Assembly (NCBI GenBank): GCA_026989355.1
Contig: JALSJM010000006.1
Coordinates: 1-60,534 of the forward strand
Direction of reading: 5' to 3'
Origin: Paracoccaceae bacterium
Lineage (GTDB): Bacteria; Pseudomonadota; Alphaproteobacteria; Rhodobacterales; Rhodobacteraceae
Length of the DNA: 60,534 nucleotides
This document shows positions 52,348 through 60,534 of the stretch, piece by piece. Under the pieces are notes generated by a model. The model was not told the DNA's origin. It ran no database searches and saw only the letters and a program-made list of their open reading frames with translations. The position numbers were made by a program, and so were the translations under genes. The stretch's first letter is position 1. Every line of letters begins with the position of its first letter.

Positions 52348-53118
52348 ATGAAACGAATTCTTCGTTCTTTCCTGAAGCTCCGGCCCGGGGCGATGGCGAA
52401 TCTGCCGCCACCTGCCCCCATGCGCCGCACCTATGTGGTGGGAGACATCCACGGCATGGACAAGGCGCTGGCCCGGCTTCTGGTGCGTATCGGGCAGGAT
52501 CGCGGCAGCGCCCCGGCCGATCTGGTGTTCGTGGGCGATTACGCGGATCGCGGCCCTGGCAGCGCAGCGGTGCTGAAACAGCTGTTTGCCCTGTGCGAAG
52601 GCGGCGGCGGAAACGTGATCTGTCTGCGGGGAAACCACGAACAGATGATGCTCGATTTTCTTGATCGCCCGGAAGAAAAGGGCGCTCTCTGGCTGGTCAA
52701 TGGCGGCCAGGAAACCCTGCAGAGCTTCGGTATTACCCGCGATGCGCGGATGGGGGTCAGCAATCCGCTGGATTCATTGTCGCAGGCCCTGCGCGCAGCC
52801 CTGCCCGCCGGGATGGAGGACTGGCTGCGTGCGCTGCCCCTGTTGTGGCAGAGCGGCAATTTGGCAGTGGTTCATGCCGCCGCCGACCCCCGGCGCCCCG
52901 TTGACCGGCAGAAACCCGAAGCGCTTTTGTGGGGACACCCCCGCTTTCCGGCCGAGCCGCGCGGCGACGGTATCTGGGTGGCACACGGGCATCGCGTTGT
53001 TGAAAGGCCGATAGCGGAAAACGGCCATATCGCGGTGGATACCGGTGCCTGGCGCGGCGGGCCGCTTACGGCAGCCCGGATCGATCCCGACGGGCGCGTG
53101 GACTTCCTGCAGGAATAG
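52348..53118 (+). CDS. PPP-family metallophosphatase (Ser/Thr phosphatase-like)
   Basis: A 256-residue phosphatase. The metal-binding motifs of the PPP superfamily are in order: VVGDIHGMDKAL, VFVGDYADRGPGS, LRGNHEQMM, then a His in AVVHAA and GHRVVERP late in the chain. Start could also be ATG at 52339, three codons earlier; neither has a perfect ribosome-binding site. It is between glycosyltransferase and Kdo-transferase genes. The target could be a phosphoprotein or a small phosphate such as diadenosine tetraphosphate. It may oppose the tyrosine kinase or regulate EPS synthesis, but nothing in the sequence ties it to that. Confidence 0.85.
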   Translation: MKRILRSFLKLRPGAMANLPPPAPMRRTYVVGDIHGMDKALARLLVRIGQDRGSAPADLVFVGDYADRGPGSAAVLKQLFALCEGGGGNVICLRGNHEQMMLDFLDRPEEKGALWLVNGGQETLQSFGITRDARMGVSNPLDSLSQALRAALPAGMEDWLRALPLLWQSGNLAVVHAAADPRRPVDRQKPEALLWGHPRFPAEPRGDGIWVAHGHRVVERPIAENGHIAVDTGAWRGGPLTAARIDPDGRVDFLQE

Positions 53119-53154
53119 GGCCTGTTCGGGCCGGACGGTGCCCGCGTGCCGGAA

Positions 53155-54459
53155 TCAGGAGCGCGTGCCGGAAGCCACGGGGGCGCGGCTGTCCGAGGGC
53201 AGCAGCGCCGCAACCGTATCGGTGATCCGGGAAAAGGTCCTGGTCCGGTCCTCGCCTTCCAGCAGAACGCGCCGGGCGGTGTCCACCTGTGCCGTTCGGG
53301 TGGCAGGGTTCAGCAGCCGGCCCCAGGCTTCGGCGATCCGTTCGGCATTTTCCGCCTGAACAGAGCCTCCATTTTCCAGAAGCGCGCTGTAGGCTTCGCG
53401 GAAATTCGCGTAATGCGGTCCGTGAGTGATGGCCGAGCCGAAGGCCGCGGGTTCATAGGGCGTGTGCCCGCCGATCGGCAGCAGGGAACCCGCCACGAAG
53501 GTGATTGCGCTTGCCGCATACCACAGAGCCATTTCACCCACCGTATCGGCCAGCAGAACATCGGTTCGTGCCGTCGGCCTTTCATTCTTCGAGCGGATGG
53601 CAAAGGTCAGTTCCGCCTCCTGCAGAAGGCGCGCGATTTCGCCGGCGCGGTTGGGATGGCGCGGCACGAGGATGAGTTTCAGCCCCGGGTGCGCGGCGCG
53701 TGCGCGGGCATAGGCCGCGATCAGCGTTTCGTCTTCCCCCCTGTGGGTCGAGGCGGCGCAGATCGTGCGCTTGCGCGGCCACCGCGCCAGCAGATGTGCG
53801 AGATCGGGGTGATCGGGGGGGGCACCCGTCTGAAAACGTTTCAGATTCGGGATCACCTCGATCCGGCCGGGGGGCACGCCAAGATCGGCGAACCGTTCGG
53901 CCGAGGCCGGATCCTGGGCAAAACAGTGTCTGACATGGCCGAAAACGCGCCGTGCAAAAGGCCGGTGGCGGGCCCAGGCGGCATGGCTTCTTTCCGACAT
54001 CCGGGCGTTCACATGCATGATCGGCACCCGGGTGCGGGCCAGGGCCTCGATGCGGATCGGATAGATTTCATTTTCAAGGGTGATGGCCAGCACCGGGCGC
54101 CAGCGACGCAGAAAGCGCCCGACCGCCGAGGGAAGATCGAGCGGGGCGATCGCCGCATGCACCTTTTCCCCGGCCATCTCCCGGGCTTTCCCGAAGGCGA
54201 TCCGGTTCGAAACCGTGATCAGCAATTCGTGTTCGGGAAAGCGCGCCCCGAGCGGCGGCAGCAGCAGGACAAGGGTGTTCAGTTCGCCCACGCTTGCCGC
54301 GTGCAGCCAGATTACCGGCTGCCGCCCTGTCCGCCGCCGGCCGAACCCGAGCCGTGCGGCGAATGTGGCGGCGCTGTCCTTGCCGCGCATCAGGCGCAGC
54401 ACGAATACGAAAGGCACCGCCAGCCAGGCCAGCGTCATGAGAATCCGGTATCTCAGCAT
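53155..54459 (-). CDS. waaA: 3-deoxy-D-manno-octulosonic acid (Kdo) transferase
   Basis: A 434-residue GT-B enzyme that attaches Kdo to lipid IVA, at the inner membrane. The N-terminus has the usual anchor (LMTLAWLAVPFVFVLRL). VIWLHAASVGELNTLVLLLP is the family hallmark with the catalytic-region Glu; LAITLENEIYPIRIEAL is the second hallmark. The C-terminal domain has ICAASTHRGEDETLIAAY and VAGSLLPIGGHTPYEPAAFG. The ATG at 54459 is preceded by AAAGGAC. It is the only clear lipid A/core gene in the window and is convergent with the phosphatase gene. Confidence 0.92.
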   Translation of the reverse strand: MLRYRILMTLAWLAVPFVFVLRLMRGKDSAATFAARLGFGRRRTGRQPVIWLHAASVGELNTLVLLLPPLGARFPEHELLITVSNRIAFGKAREMAGEKVHAAIAPLDLPSAVGRFLRRWRPVLAITLENEIYPIRIEALARTRVPIMHVNARMSERSHAAWARHRPFARRVFGHVRHCFAQDPASAERFADLGVPPGRIEVIPNLKRFQTGAPPDHPDLAHLLARWPRKRTICAASTHRGEDETLIAAYARARAAHPGLKLILVPRHPNRAGEIARLLQEAELTFAIRSKNERPTARTDVLLADTVGEMALWYAASAITFVAGSLLPIGGHTPYEPAAFGSAITHGPHYANFREAYSALLENGGSVQAENAERIAEAWGRLLNPATRTAQVDTARRVLLEGEDRTRTFSRITDTVAALLPSDSRAPVASGTRS

Positions 54460-54579
54460 GCGTCCTTTCTGCTCCTGCTTCGGTTGACCCGGCCCCGCGT
54501 GCGCCATAGTGTGCGCGCCGGCTACCGGCCTGCCTGGTTCTTGATCTTCAAGCCGGCACCGTTTTGCAAGGAGAAACAG

Positions 54580-55653
54580 GTGACATCGCTTCCCGCCGAT
54601 CTGCCCCATCTTTCGCGCTGTGGCCCGGCCCGTCATGAGGAAGGCTTCGTCACCTGCCTTGCCCTTGCCCATAACGAAGCCAACATCATCGGTTCGTTTC
54701 TTGAACATTACCGCAGCCTTGGCCCCGTATCCTTCGTGATCGTTGACGATCATTCCACCGACGGCACCCGTGCGTTTCTGGAAGCTCAGCCGGATGTAAC
54801 GATCTATCAGCCGAAACCGGGTTCGACCTATGCCCGGGACAAGCGCGCCTGGCGTTCCGAAATTCTTGATGCCTGCGCCGACGGGCGGTGGTGCCTGGTG
54901 CCCGACATCGACGAACATCTCGTCTGGCGCGGCATGGCCAACACGTCGCTGCCGGAGCTGATTGGCGCCCTCGAGGAGGAAGGCGCCGAGGCGCTGCTGT
55001 GCATCATGGTGGACATGTATGCCGACAGGCCCCTGACCGAGCATGTGTTTCCCGGCGGCACCCTGGCCGATCTGCGTCGGGCCTTCCCGCTGTTCGACCG
55101 GCTGGAGGGAGGAAATTACCGGACGGTCATGTTTTCATCGAAGTTTCTTGCGCAATACCCGACGCCACCAAGATGGGTAACCGGGGGCATGATCGAGCGG
55201 GTGTTCCAGCATGATGCTTCGATCCCCGCCCGTCTGGCGCGCCGCCTCATGCAACGCCATGCCGGCCTTTCCGGCGCGCATGTTGCCTCGGGCGGCATGT
55301 TCCTGACGAATTACATTGTGCGGCAGGCTACCAGATGGGCGGTTCCACATAATGCGCTTAATCTGACCAAGCTGGCCCTTCTCAGATGGCGCCGGGGAAT
55401 GCAGTTCTATGGCGGGGCGCATTCGGTGAACCGACCGCTGCAGCTGTCGGAGCGGCGTGCCGTGCTGCTGCACTATCGTTTCACGCGCGGCATCGATGGC
55501 ATCCGTTACATAGTTGAAAGGGGGCAGCATGCGAAGGGCGGGGGATATTACGGCCAGTATCTGGGCAAGGAGAGCATCATCCGCCGATCACTGGCTTCCG
55601 AGGCCAGCAGCCGTTTTCGCGGCGCCAGTTCGCTTGGCGGCCTGGTCCGCTGA
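54580..55653 (+). CDS. Glycosyltransferase family 2 (GT2 group 4-like)
   Basis: A 357-residue protein starting with GTG, with AAGGAGAAACAG directly before it. VTCLALAHNEANIIGSFLEH and VIVDDHSTDGTRAFL define the GT-A start; WCLVPDIDEHLVWRG holds a DxD. RRWVTGG-like PPRWVTGGMIERVFQHD and LLHYRFTRGIDGIR are features of the Glyco_tranf_2_4 group. The C-terminus is basic. Divergent from waaA, it is probably the first gene of the rightward glycan decoration run, though a hairpin separates it from the next gene. Confidence 0.8.
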   Translation: MTSLPADLPHLSRCGPARHEEGFVTCLALAHNEANIIGSFLEHYRSLGPVSFVIVDDHSTDGTRAFLEAQPDVTIYQPKPGSTYARDKRAWRSEILDACADGRWCLVPDIDEHLVWRGMANTSLPELIGALEEEGAEALLCIMVDMYADRPLTEHVFPGGTLADLRRAFPLFDRLEGGNYRTVMFSSKFLAQYPTPPRWVTGGMIERVFQHDASIPARLARRLMQRHAGLSGAHVASGGMFLTNYIVRQATRWAVPHNALNLTKLALLRWRRGMQFYGGAHSVNRPLQLSERRAVLLHYRFTRGIDGIRYIVERGQHAKGGGYYGQYLGKESIIRRSLASEASSRFRGASSLGGLVR

Positions 55654-55655
55654 GT

Positions 55656-55683
55656 GATCCGGGGCCGCATGCCGGCCCGGATC
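55656..55683. terminator. Possible terminator hairpin
   Basis: GATCCGGGGCCG and CGGCCCGGATC form a strong stem with one bulged G around the loop CATG(C), three bases after the stop at 55653. No T-run follows, so termination is likely partial or depends on other factors. Confidence 0.4.
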
Positions 55684-55803
55684 CCGTCGAATCTCAGCTG
55701 GGAAATCATCCGGTGGTTTTCACATTTGTCTGGAAAAGCCAGCTGTCGGCGGCAATAAGAACAGCAGGACACCGGAAACAGCCGAAACAAGGAAACATTC
55801 TTC

Positions 55804-56505
55804 GTGAAAAAACCCACCTTTCGCTCGCTCAGAACACGCCTGCATCAACTGCTTGATACGAAGACGGTCACCCTGAACGGTGTCAGGGTCGGTACCGCGC
55901 GCGGCGCCCTGCCGGCGTCCATACGCAAGTTCCTGTATCGCGGCGATTACGAAGAGCACGAGCGCGATCTTGTCGAAAAGGCCCTTCGCCCCGGCGACCG
56001 GGTTCTCGAAATCGGCTGCGGGATCGGGCTGGTCAGCCTCGTGGCCACAAGGGTTTGCGGCGCGGGCAACGTGTTCTCTTACGAGGCCAACCCGATGATG
56101 GAGGAGACCATCCGCAGCAATTACCGCCTGAACGGCTGGGAGCCGAACCTTTTCATGAAGGCGATCACCGCCGACGGGCGCCGGCTGCGCTTCTTCCGGC
56201 AGAAGAACGTGCTGTCATCCTCGCTGATCGATCGCGACATGGGCGGCGAGGTGATCGAGGTGGAAAGCGTGGCCATCAACGATGCCATCGCCGCTCACCG
56301 GCCCACGGCCGTCGTGATGGATGCGGAAGGCGCCGAGGAAGAGATCCTGCCGGTGGCCGATCTGTCGGGGGTGCGCGTGCTGATCCTTGAACTGCATCCG
56401 CATATCATCGGCGAGGAAAAGGTGGGCGAACTGGTGAAGGGGCTCGAGGAGCGGGGCTTCGCCCTGCGCGGGAAAAGCCACAAGACGTGGTATCTGGAGC
56501 GCTGA
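55804..56505 (+). CDS. FkbM-family SAM-dependent methyltransferase
   Basis: A 233-residue O-methyltransferase starting with GTG; AAGGAAA lies nine bases upstream. VLEIGCGIGLVSLVATRVCG is the SAM-binding motif I, VFSYEANPMMEETIRSNYRL the acidic strand, and VVMDAEGAEEEILPVADL the conserved late FkbM motif. These enzymes often methylate sugar hydroxyls in glycan loci. It is one base away from the GT25 gene, so it is part of a tightly packed run 55804-59457. Confidence 0.88.
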   Translation: MKKPTFRSLRTRLHQLLDTKTVTLNGVRVGTARGALPASIRKFLYRGDYEEHERDLVEKALRPGDRVLEIGCGIGLVSLVATRVCGAGNVFSYEANPMMEETIRSNYRLNGWEPNLFMKAITADGRRLRFFRQKNVLSSSLIDRDMGGEVIEVESVAINDAIAAHRPTAVVMDAEGAEEEILPVADLSGVRVLILELHPHIIGEEKVGELVKGLEERGFALRGKSHKTWYLER

Positions 56506-56506
56506 C

Positions 56507-57268
56507 ATGTGGCCTGCCTATGTCATCAACCTGGCCGACAATACCGAGCGCATGGCGCGCTGTGCCGCCCAGCTTGATACGCTCGGGGTGCCCTTCGAGC
56601 GGATCGAGGCGGTCAACGGCTGGGCGATGAGCGACGAGGAGGTCGCCCGCGTCTATGATCCCGACCTCAACCGCAGGCGCGCGAAATACCCGCTGGTGCG
56701 CCCCGAGATCGGTTGCTACCTCAGCCATATCCGCGCATGGGAAAGGATCGCTGCCGCCGATGCGCCCGGGGGGTTCGTATTCGAGGACGATTTCGCCGCC
56801 GCCGGCAGCCTGCCCGAGGTGCTGCAGGCGCTTTCGGCCGACCGAGGCTGGGACATGGTGAAGCTCTTTTCCCTCGACCCCGACATCCGGCTGCTGGCGC
56901 CGCGCCCGCTGGGGCCGGGGCTGAGCATCGGCTTTCCCGTCCGGGTGCCGTCCTGCACCCTGGGATACGCGATCACGCAGCAGGCCGCCCGCCGGCTTCT
57001 TGCAAGTGCCTTTCCGATTGTCCGGCCCATAGACGAGGATCACAAGTTCTTCTGGGAACGGAACCTGCGCATCGCGCTGGTAACCCCTCCTCCCCTGCAG
57101 GTCGGGCATCAGAAGGCCAGCACCGGAACCGTCGGCAGATCACGACGCGCAGACCGCCCTGTTTCGGCCGGGCGCGGCAAGCTGGCCCAGGCCTTGCACG
57201 GGCTGCGCTATCAGCTGGGCTATCGGCTGCGGCTTGCATGGCACAACCGGAAGAGGGCGCAGGGGTGA
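56507..57268 (+). CDS. Glycosyltransferase family 25 (LPS-type)
   Basis: A 253-residue enzyme of the LgtB/LpsA-like GT25 family. AYVINLADNTERMARCAAQL opens it, PFERIEAVNGWAM follows, and VRPEIGCYLSHIRAWERI and GFVFEDDFAA (the ExDD motif) are the hallmarks; LGYAITQQAARRLLASA and PIDEDHKFFW occur later. GT25 enzymes add galactose or related sugars to lipooligosaccharide. It starts one base after the methyltransferase stop and overlaps the next gene by four bases, which indicates translational coupling. Confidence 0.88.
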   Translation: MWPAYVINLADNTERMARCAAQLDTLGVPFERIEAVNGWAMSDEEVARVYDPDLNRRRAKYPLVRPEIGCYLSHIRAWERIAAADAPGGFVFEDDFAAAGSLPEVLQALSADRGWDMVKLFSLDPDIRLLAPRPLGPGLSIGFPVRVPSCTLGYAITQQAARRLLASAFPIVRPIDEDHKFFWERNLRIALVTPPPLQVGHQKASTGTVGRSRRADRPVSAGRGKLAQALHGLRYQLGYRLRLAWHNRKRAQG

Positions 57269-58287
57269 AGGTTCTCTATTTCCATTTCGGCAAGGAAGGC
57301 GGGGCCGAACGCTTTTTCGTAAATCTGGCGACCGAACTGGCCGATCGGGGCGTCGAGCAGCGCTTCGTGATCCGTCCCGGACGCACATGGGAAGCGCAGA
57401 TCCGGGCTTGCGGGCCGGTGATCCTGAACAATTTTCGCAATTTTTCCCTGTCGAAACAGCTTGTCAGGCTGCGTGTGCGGCGCCTGATAAGGAAATGGCG
57501 GCCCGATGTGATCATGGCCGCCCAGAACCGTGCCAGCAAGCTGATCCCGGCGGGGGGGCAGGCGTTGAAGCTCGTCCGGCTTGGCGATTACCCCAAGACC
57601 CTGCAGCGTTTTGCGAATTGCGACTGCCTTGTTGCCAATACCCCCGGCATTGCCGAACATTGCCGCGCCCTGGGCTGGGACAGGCCGGTTCACGTGATCA
57701 CCAACTTCGCACGCGAGGTGGCGCCGGTGCCGGTGCGCCGCGCCGATCTTGATACCCCCGACGATGCCTTCCTGGTGGTGGGTTCGGGCCGGTTTGTGGG
57801 GCGCAAGGGGTTTGACACCCTGCTGCGCGCGGTGGCGCGCCTGCCCGATGCCTGGCTGTGGCTGGTGGGCGAGGGCGGGTGCCGCGCGGAACTCGAAGCC
57901 CTGGCTGGCGAACTGGGGATCCTGGAGCGCACCCGCTTCACCGGCTGGGTGGACGAGCCGATCCACCATGTGGCCGCGGGCGATGCCTATGTGATGGCCT
58001 CGCGCCACGAGCCGCTGGGCAACGTGATCCTGGAGGCCTGGCAGGCCGGCACGCCGGTGGTCACCACCCGATCGGAGGGGCCGCAGTGGTTCGTGGATGA
58101 CGGGCGCGATGCGTTGATGGTGGAAATCGACGACCACAGCGCCATGGCCGCCGCCCTTGCCCGCCTCAGGGATGATCGCGGCCTTGCCGCTGCGCTTGCC
58201 CGGGCCGGGCGCGAAAAGCTGGATGCGCAGTTTTCGAAACAGGCGGTGATCGATCGCTACCTCGCCCTTTTCGAAAGGCGGCTCTAG
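57265..58287 (+). CDS. Glycosyltransferase family 4
   Basis: A 340-residue GT-B enzyme starting with GTG inside the previous stop (GTGA). KVLYFHFGKEGGAERFFVNL is the typical opening with a Gly-Gly-Ala-Glu-Arg loop. The donor domain carries FLVVGSGRFVGRKGFDTLLR, WLVGEGGCRAELEALA and ASRHEPLGNVILEAWQAGTP, with E-x7-E-type residues. It belongs to the run coupling FkbM, GT25, GT4 and GT25-like genes. Likely acts on the lipopolysaccharide core or a related glycan. Confidence 0.9.
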   Translation: MKVLYFHFGKEGGAERFFVNLATELADRGVEQRFVIRPGRTWEAQIRACGPVILNNFRNFSLSKQLVRLRVRRLIRKWRPDVIMAAQNRASKLIPAGGQALKLVRLGDYPKTLQRFANCDCLVANTPGIAEHCRALGWDRPVHVITNFAREVAPVPVRRADLDTPDDAFLVVGSGRFVGRKGFDTLLRAVARLPDAWLWLVGEGGCRAELEALAGELGILERTRFTGWVDEPIHHVAAGDAYVMASRHEPLGNVILEAWQAGTPVVTTRSEGPQWFVDDGRDALMVEIDDHSAMAAALARLRDDRGLAAALARAGREKLDAQFSKQAVIDRYLALFERRL

Positions 58288-58290
58288 AAG

Positions 58291-59457
58291 ATGCGGGCGC
58301 TGGTGCTCAACCTTGATACCGCGCACGAACGGCTGGCCTTTCAGGAACGTCAGCTTGCCGCGCTTGGAATCGAATGGGAACGCCTTGCCGCCATCACCCC
58401 GGACACGCTTTCGCAGCCTCCCGGTGATCCCTGGTGGCTGGGCTGGGAACGCCCGCTGCGCGATACCGAGAAGGCGGCGCTGGAAACCCACAGGCGTGCG
58501 TGGACACGGGTTGTTGCCGCGGGAATGCCCCTGCTGATCCTTGAAGACGACGCGTTGCTGGCCATGGCCGCGCCCGATCTTCTGCGCATGGTGGAGGGGC
58601 GCAGCGACATCGATCATCTCAGCCTTGAAACCCGGGGGCGCAAGAAGCTGCTTGGCCCGGCGCTGGATGATCTGCCGGTGCGGCGCCTCTGGCTTGATCG
58701 CAGCGGCGCGGCGGCCTATGTGCTGTGGCCTTCGGGGGCGCGGATCCTGCTGGCGCGCACCGCGCGCGCGCCGGCGCTGGCCGACAGCGCAATCTGCGCA
58801 GCCTTTGCGTTGCGCAGTTTTCAGGCGGTGCCGGCGCTGGCCATTCAGGCCGACATGGCCGCGCGCCACGGCTTCACGCCCCCCTTTCCGGTTCAGTCGA
58901 GCATTGATGCCGAGGCCCGGCCCGACCGCCGCGCAGGCCCGGGTTTTCGTTCCCGTCGCATCGTGGCCCAGCTGCGCATGGGCGCGCGGCAGCTGCGCTT
59001 TCTCGGGCAGGGCAGGCGTGAACTGGTCATGCCCGCGCCTCTCTGGGCGCAGTCCGGGGTTGGCGGGCAACATGATGGCAAGGCGCATGAGCAGGGGCAG
59101 TCGGAACGCCTTTTCCTTTATTGCCCGCCGCAGCCTGGTGTTCCCGAGGCCTTGCAGAACGCGGCCTGTCAGGCCCTTCGCCAGGAACTGGCCCGCCTGC
59201 GGGGGCAGCGCCCGGAAAGGCACGACAGGGCCGTTTTCCTTGCCGAAAACGGGCTTCATATTCGCCTTCATCTTGCCATAAAGGGGAGGCATTCCGTCTC
59301 CGGAAGGCTGGAATGGCAGCGCGTTGCAGACGGCAAGGCCGAAGACATGCAGCGAGGGCCGGAACTTGAAGGCGCAACAACGGATCGGGAAACCAATGAG
59401 ACATCGCTTATCCATCTTGGCAAGGCCCTGGCTCGCCACGGCGGCCTGCCCCGGTGA
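58291..59457 (+). CDS. GT25-like glycosyltransferase with atypical C-terminal extension
   Basis: A 388-residue product, start ATG three bases after the previous stop. Residues 1-250 match GT25: RALVLNLDTAHERLAFQERQ, EKAALETHRRAWTRVV (in place of the SH-x-x-x-W helix) and LLILEDDALLAM with the EDD motif. After about residue 250 (position about 59040) the sequence stops resembling a transferase and runs on for about 138 residues, hydrophilic and without motifs; family members normally end near residue 250-260. The extension might be a lost stop, a frameshift from a shorter end, or a genuine lineage-specific tail. It contains an 8-bp inverted repeat CCGTTTTC / GAAAACGG at 59231-59252. Confidence 0.65.
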   Translation: MRALVLNLDTAHERLAFQERQLAALGIEWERLAAITPDTLSQPPGDPWWLGWERPLRDTEKAALETHRRAWTRVVAAGMPLLILEDDALLAMAAPDLLRMVEGRSDIDHLSLETRGRKKLLGPALDDLPVRRLWLDRSGAAAYVLWPSGARILLARTARAPALADSAICAAFALRSFQAVPALAIQADMAARHGFTPPFPVQSSIDAEARPDRRAGPGFRSRRIVAQLRMGARQLRFLGQGRRELVMPAPLWAQSGVGGQHDGKAHEQGQSERLFLYCPPQPGVPEALQNAACQALRQELARLRGQRPERHDRAVFLAENGLHIRLHLAIKGRHSVSGRLEWQRVADGKAEDMQRGPELEGATTDRETNETSLIHLGKALARHGGLPR

Positions 59458-59505
59458 TTTTCCGATCTCCGGATCATGTGAAAACCAGTAGCAGACGAAA
59501 GAACG

Positions 59506-60534
59506 ATGGCCACTTTTACCTATGACCAGATCGCCGATGAACTGACCACCGTGAACTGGGAGCGTGACGGGGTTCTTCCCCATCATTTCCCGGTTGGCCC
59601 CGGCGGTACGCTTACCGTTGACTATTCCGCCCTGAACGCCGCCGGACAGTTCTTTGCCGAGAAGGCGCTTGAAGCCTGGAACATGGTTACCGGCATCAAT
59701 TTCGTGGTTTCCTACACCTCGGCCGACATCACCTTCACCGATACCGACGCCGGCGCCTATGCCGGTGGCAGCTGGACGGGCAGCGGTGTGATGACTTCGG
59801 CTTTCGTGAACATCCATTCCTCGTGGATCGCGAGTGATGGATACAATCTCGCCTCCTATTCCTTCCAGACCTACATCCACGAGATCGGCCACGCCCTGGG
59901 TCTGGGGCACGCCGGTGCCTATGACGGAGATGCCGTCTATGGCGTCAGCAACCATTATGACAACGACAGCTGGCAGGCGTCGGTGATGTCGTATTTCTCG
60001 CAAACCGAGAACACATCGGTCAATGCCTCCTATGCCTTTGTCGTCACCCCGCAGGTCGCCGATATCATTGCGGTTCAGAACATGTATGGCACTGCCGGCA
60101 ATCTGCGCGCCGGCGATACCATCTATGGTGTCGGATCCAATGCCGGGGGCTATTACGATGATCTGATCAATCTTGTCGATCCGGTCACCTTCACCATTCT
60201 TGACGACGGCGGCACGGATCTGATCGACTTTTCCATCGATACAGATGGCCAGACGGTCGATCTGGCGGCCGAAGGCATTTCCTCGGTCTTCGGCCTCACC
60301 GGCAACATGATCATCGCTCGTGGCACGGTGATCGAGAACTATCGCGCCGGCAGCGGCAATGACACGATCACGGGAAATGCCGCGGCGAATATCCTGGAAG
60401 GGGGGAGCGGTTTTGACACGCTGGACGGTGGTTCCGGGGATGACGTTCTTCATGGAGGCGGGCAGGCCGACACACTGCTCGGGGGGTCTGGCAACGATGC
60501 GCTGAGCGGCGGCCTCGGAGCGGACCGTCTTTTT
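59506..60534 (+). CDS. Serralysin-like M10 metalloprotease with RTX repeats, 3' end outside window
   Basis: The first 343 residues of an RTX protease. The N-terminus ([18 protein letters not shown]) has no signal peptide, as expected for type I secreted proteins whose export signal is at the C-terminus. The zinc-binding site is [11 protein letters not shown] near residue 127-137 and the Met-turn is SVMSYF. From about residue 275 there are RTX calcium-binding nonapeptides ([42 protein letters not shown]). The frame is open to the last base. No HlyB/HlyD/TolC-like export genes are seen in the window. It is 48 bases after the GT25-like gene but functionally unrelated at first sight. Confidence 0.9.
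   Translation, partial: MATFTYDQIADELTTVNWERDGVLPHHFPVGPGGTLTVDYSALNAAGQFFAEKALEAWNMVTGINFVVSYTSADITFTDTDAGAYAGGSWTGSGVMTSAFVNIHSSWIASDGYNLASYSFQTYIHEIGHALGLGHAGAYDGDAVYGVSNHYDNDSWQASVMSYFSQTENTSVNASYAFVVTPQVADIIAVQNMYGTAGNLRAGDTIYGVGSNAGGYYDDLINLVDPVTFTILDDGGTDLIDFSIDTDGQTVDLAAEGISSVFGLTGNMIIARGTVIENYRAGSGNDTITGNAAANILEGGSGFDTLDGGSGDDVLHGGGQADTLLGGSGNDALSGGLGADRLF

Noticed and set aside
59027-59404. A separate minus-strand gene under the tail of the GT25-like gene
   Set aside because: The reading is Pro/Arg-rich with no motif or ribosome-binding site; treated as shadow, although the region remains uncertain.
57220-60453. A 1077-codon open frame on the minus strand
   Set aside because: It is antisense to several genes with clear motifs (GT4, GT25-like, M10 protease with [11 protein letters not shown]). 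Such long mirror frames are common in high-GC DNA; its translation has no recognisable domain.

Overview
The window looks like a piece of a high-GC alphaproteobacterial chromosome, most likely Rhodobacterales. The main clues are two proteins ending in a VPLPA-type C-terminal sorting tail, a matching exosortase, and a two-gene spike module resembling the head spikes of the Rhodobacter gene transfer agent. These assignments come from reading translated sequence only; no database search was run. Almost the whole window is devoted to making, exporting and modifying cell-surface polysaccharide.

Layout. 1-1.2 kb: an IS256-family element (frameshifted transposase, cut by the window edge) next to an IS3-family remnant. 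1.5-9.5 kb: a collinear, lower-GC block of three glycosyltransferases, an ABC exporter and a large double-kinase-fold protein, probably acquired by transfer. 9.7-11.7 kb: a glutathione-dependent formaldehyde oxidation pair. 11.9-12.1 kb: another IS3 remnant. 12.3-30.4 kb: an exopolysaccharide assembly region with glycosyltransferases, a methyltransferase, UDP-glucose 6-dehydrogenase, an asparagine-synthetase-like protein, a Wzx-type flippase, a Wzy/ligase-type polymerase, a beta-helix protein, an SGNH hydrolase, an acetyltransferase, a pyruvyl transferase and an FrhB-like iron-sulfur flavoprotein. 30.4-34.8 kb: a 1385-residue multidomain spike protein and its 87-residue spike-base partner. 35-37.8 kb: a secreted protein of unknown function and a second VPLPA-type protein.

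38-49.2 kb is the export and sorting machine. A leftward operon (AAA ATPase, Wzz-like co-polymerase, tyrosine autokinase) and a rightward operon (initiating sugar transferase, large TPR protein, short OPX export protein, outer-membrane beta-barrel, exosortase fused to an EpsI domain) diverge from a 722-base regulatory region. A rhomboid protease follows.

50-60.5 kb: further glycosyltransferases, a PPP-type phosphatase, the Kdo transferase WaaA, then a tight run (FkbM methyltransferase, GT25, GT4, GT25-like) that looks like lipopolysaccharide or surface-glycan decoration, and finally the start of a serralysin-type RTX metalloprotease that runs off the end.

Working model: sugars are activated (UDP-glucuronate), assembled on undecaprenyl phosphate by the ExoY-like initiator and the many glycosyltransferases, flipped by the Wzx-like protein, polymerised under control of the Wzz/kinase pair, and exported through the OPX plus beta-barrel pair. 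The exosortase processes VPLPA-tailed secreted proteins, probably in step with polysaccharide export. The most unusual element is the GTA/phage-like spike pair lying inside the cluster that makes the kind of polymer such spikes recognise.
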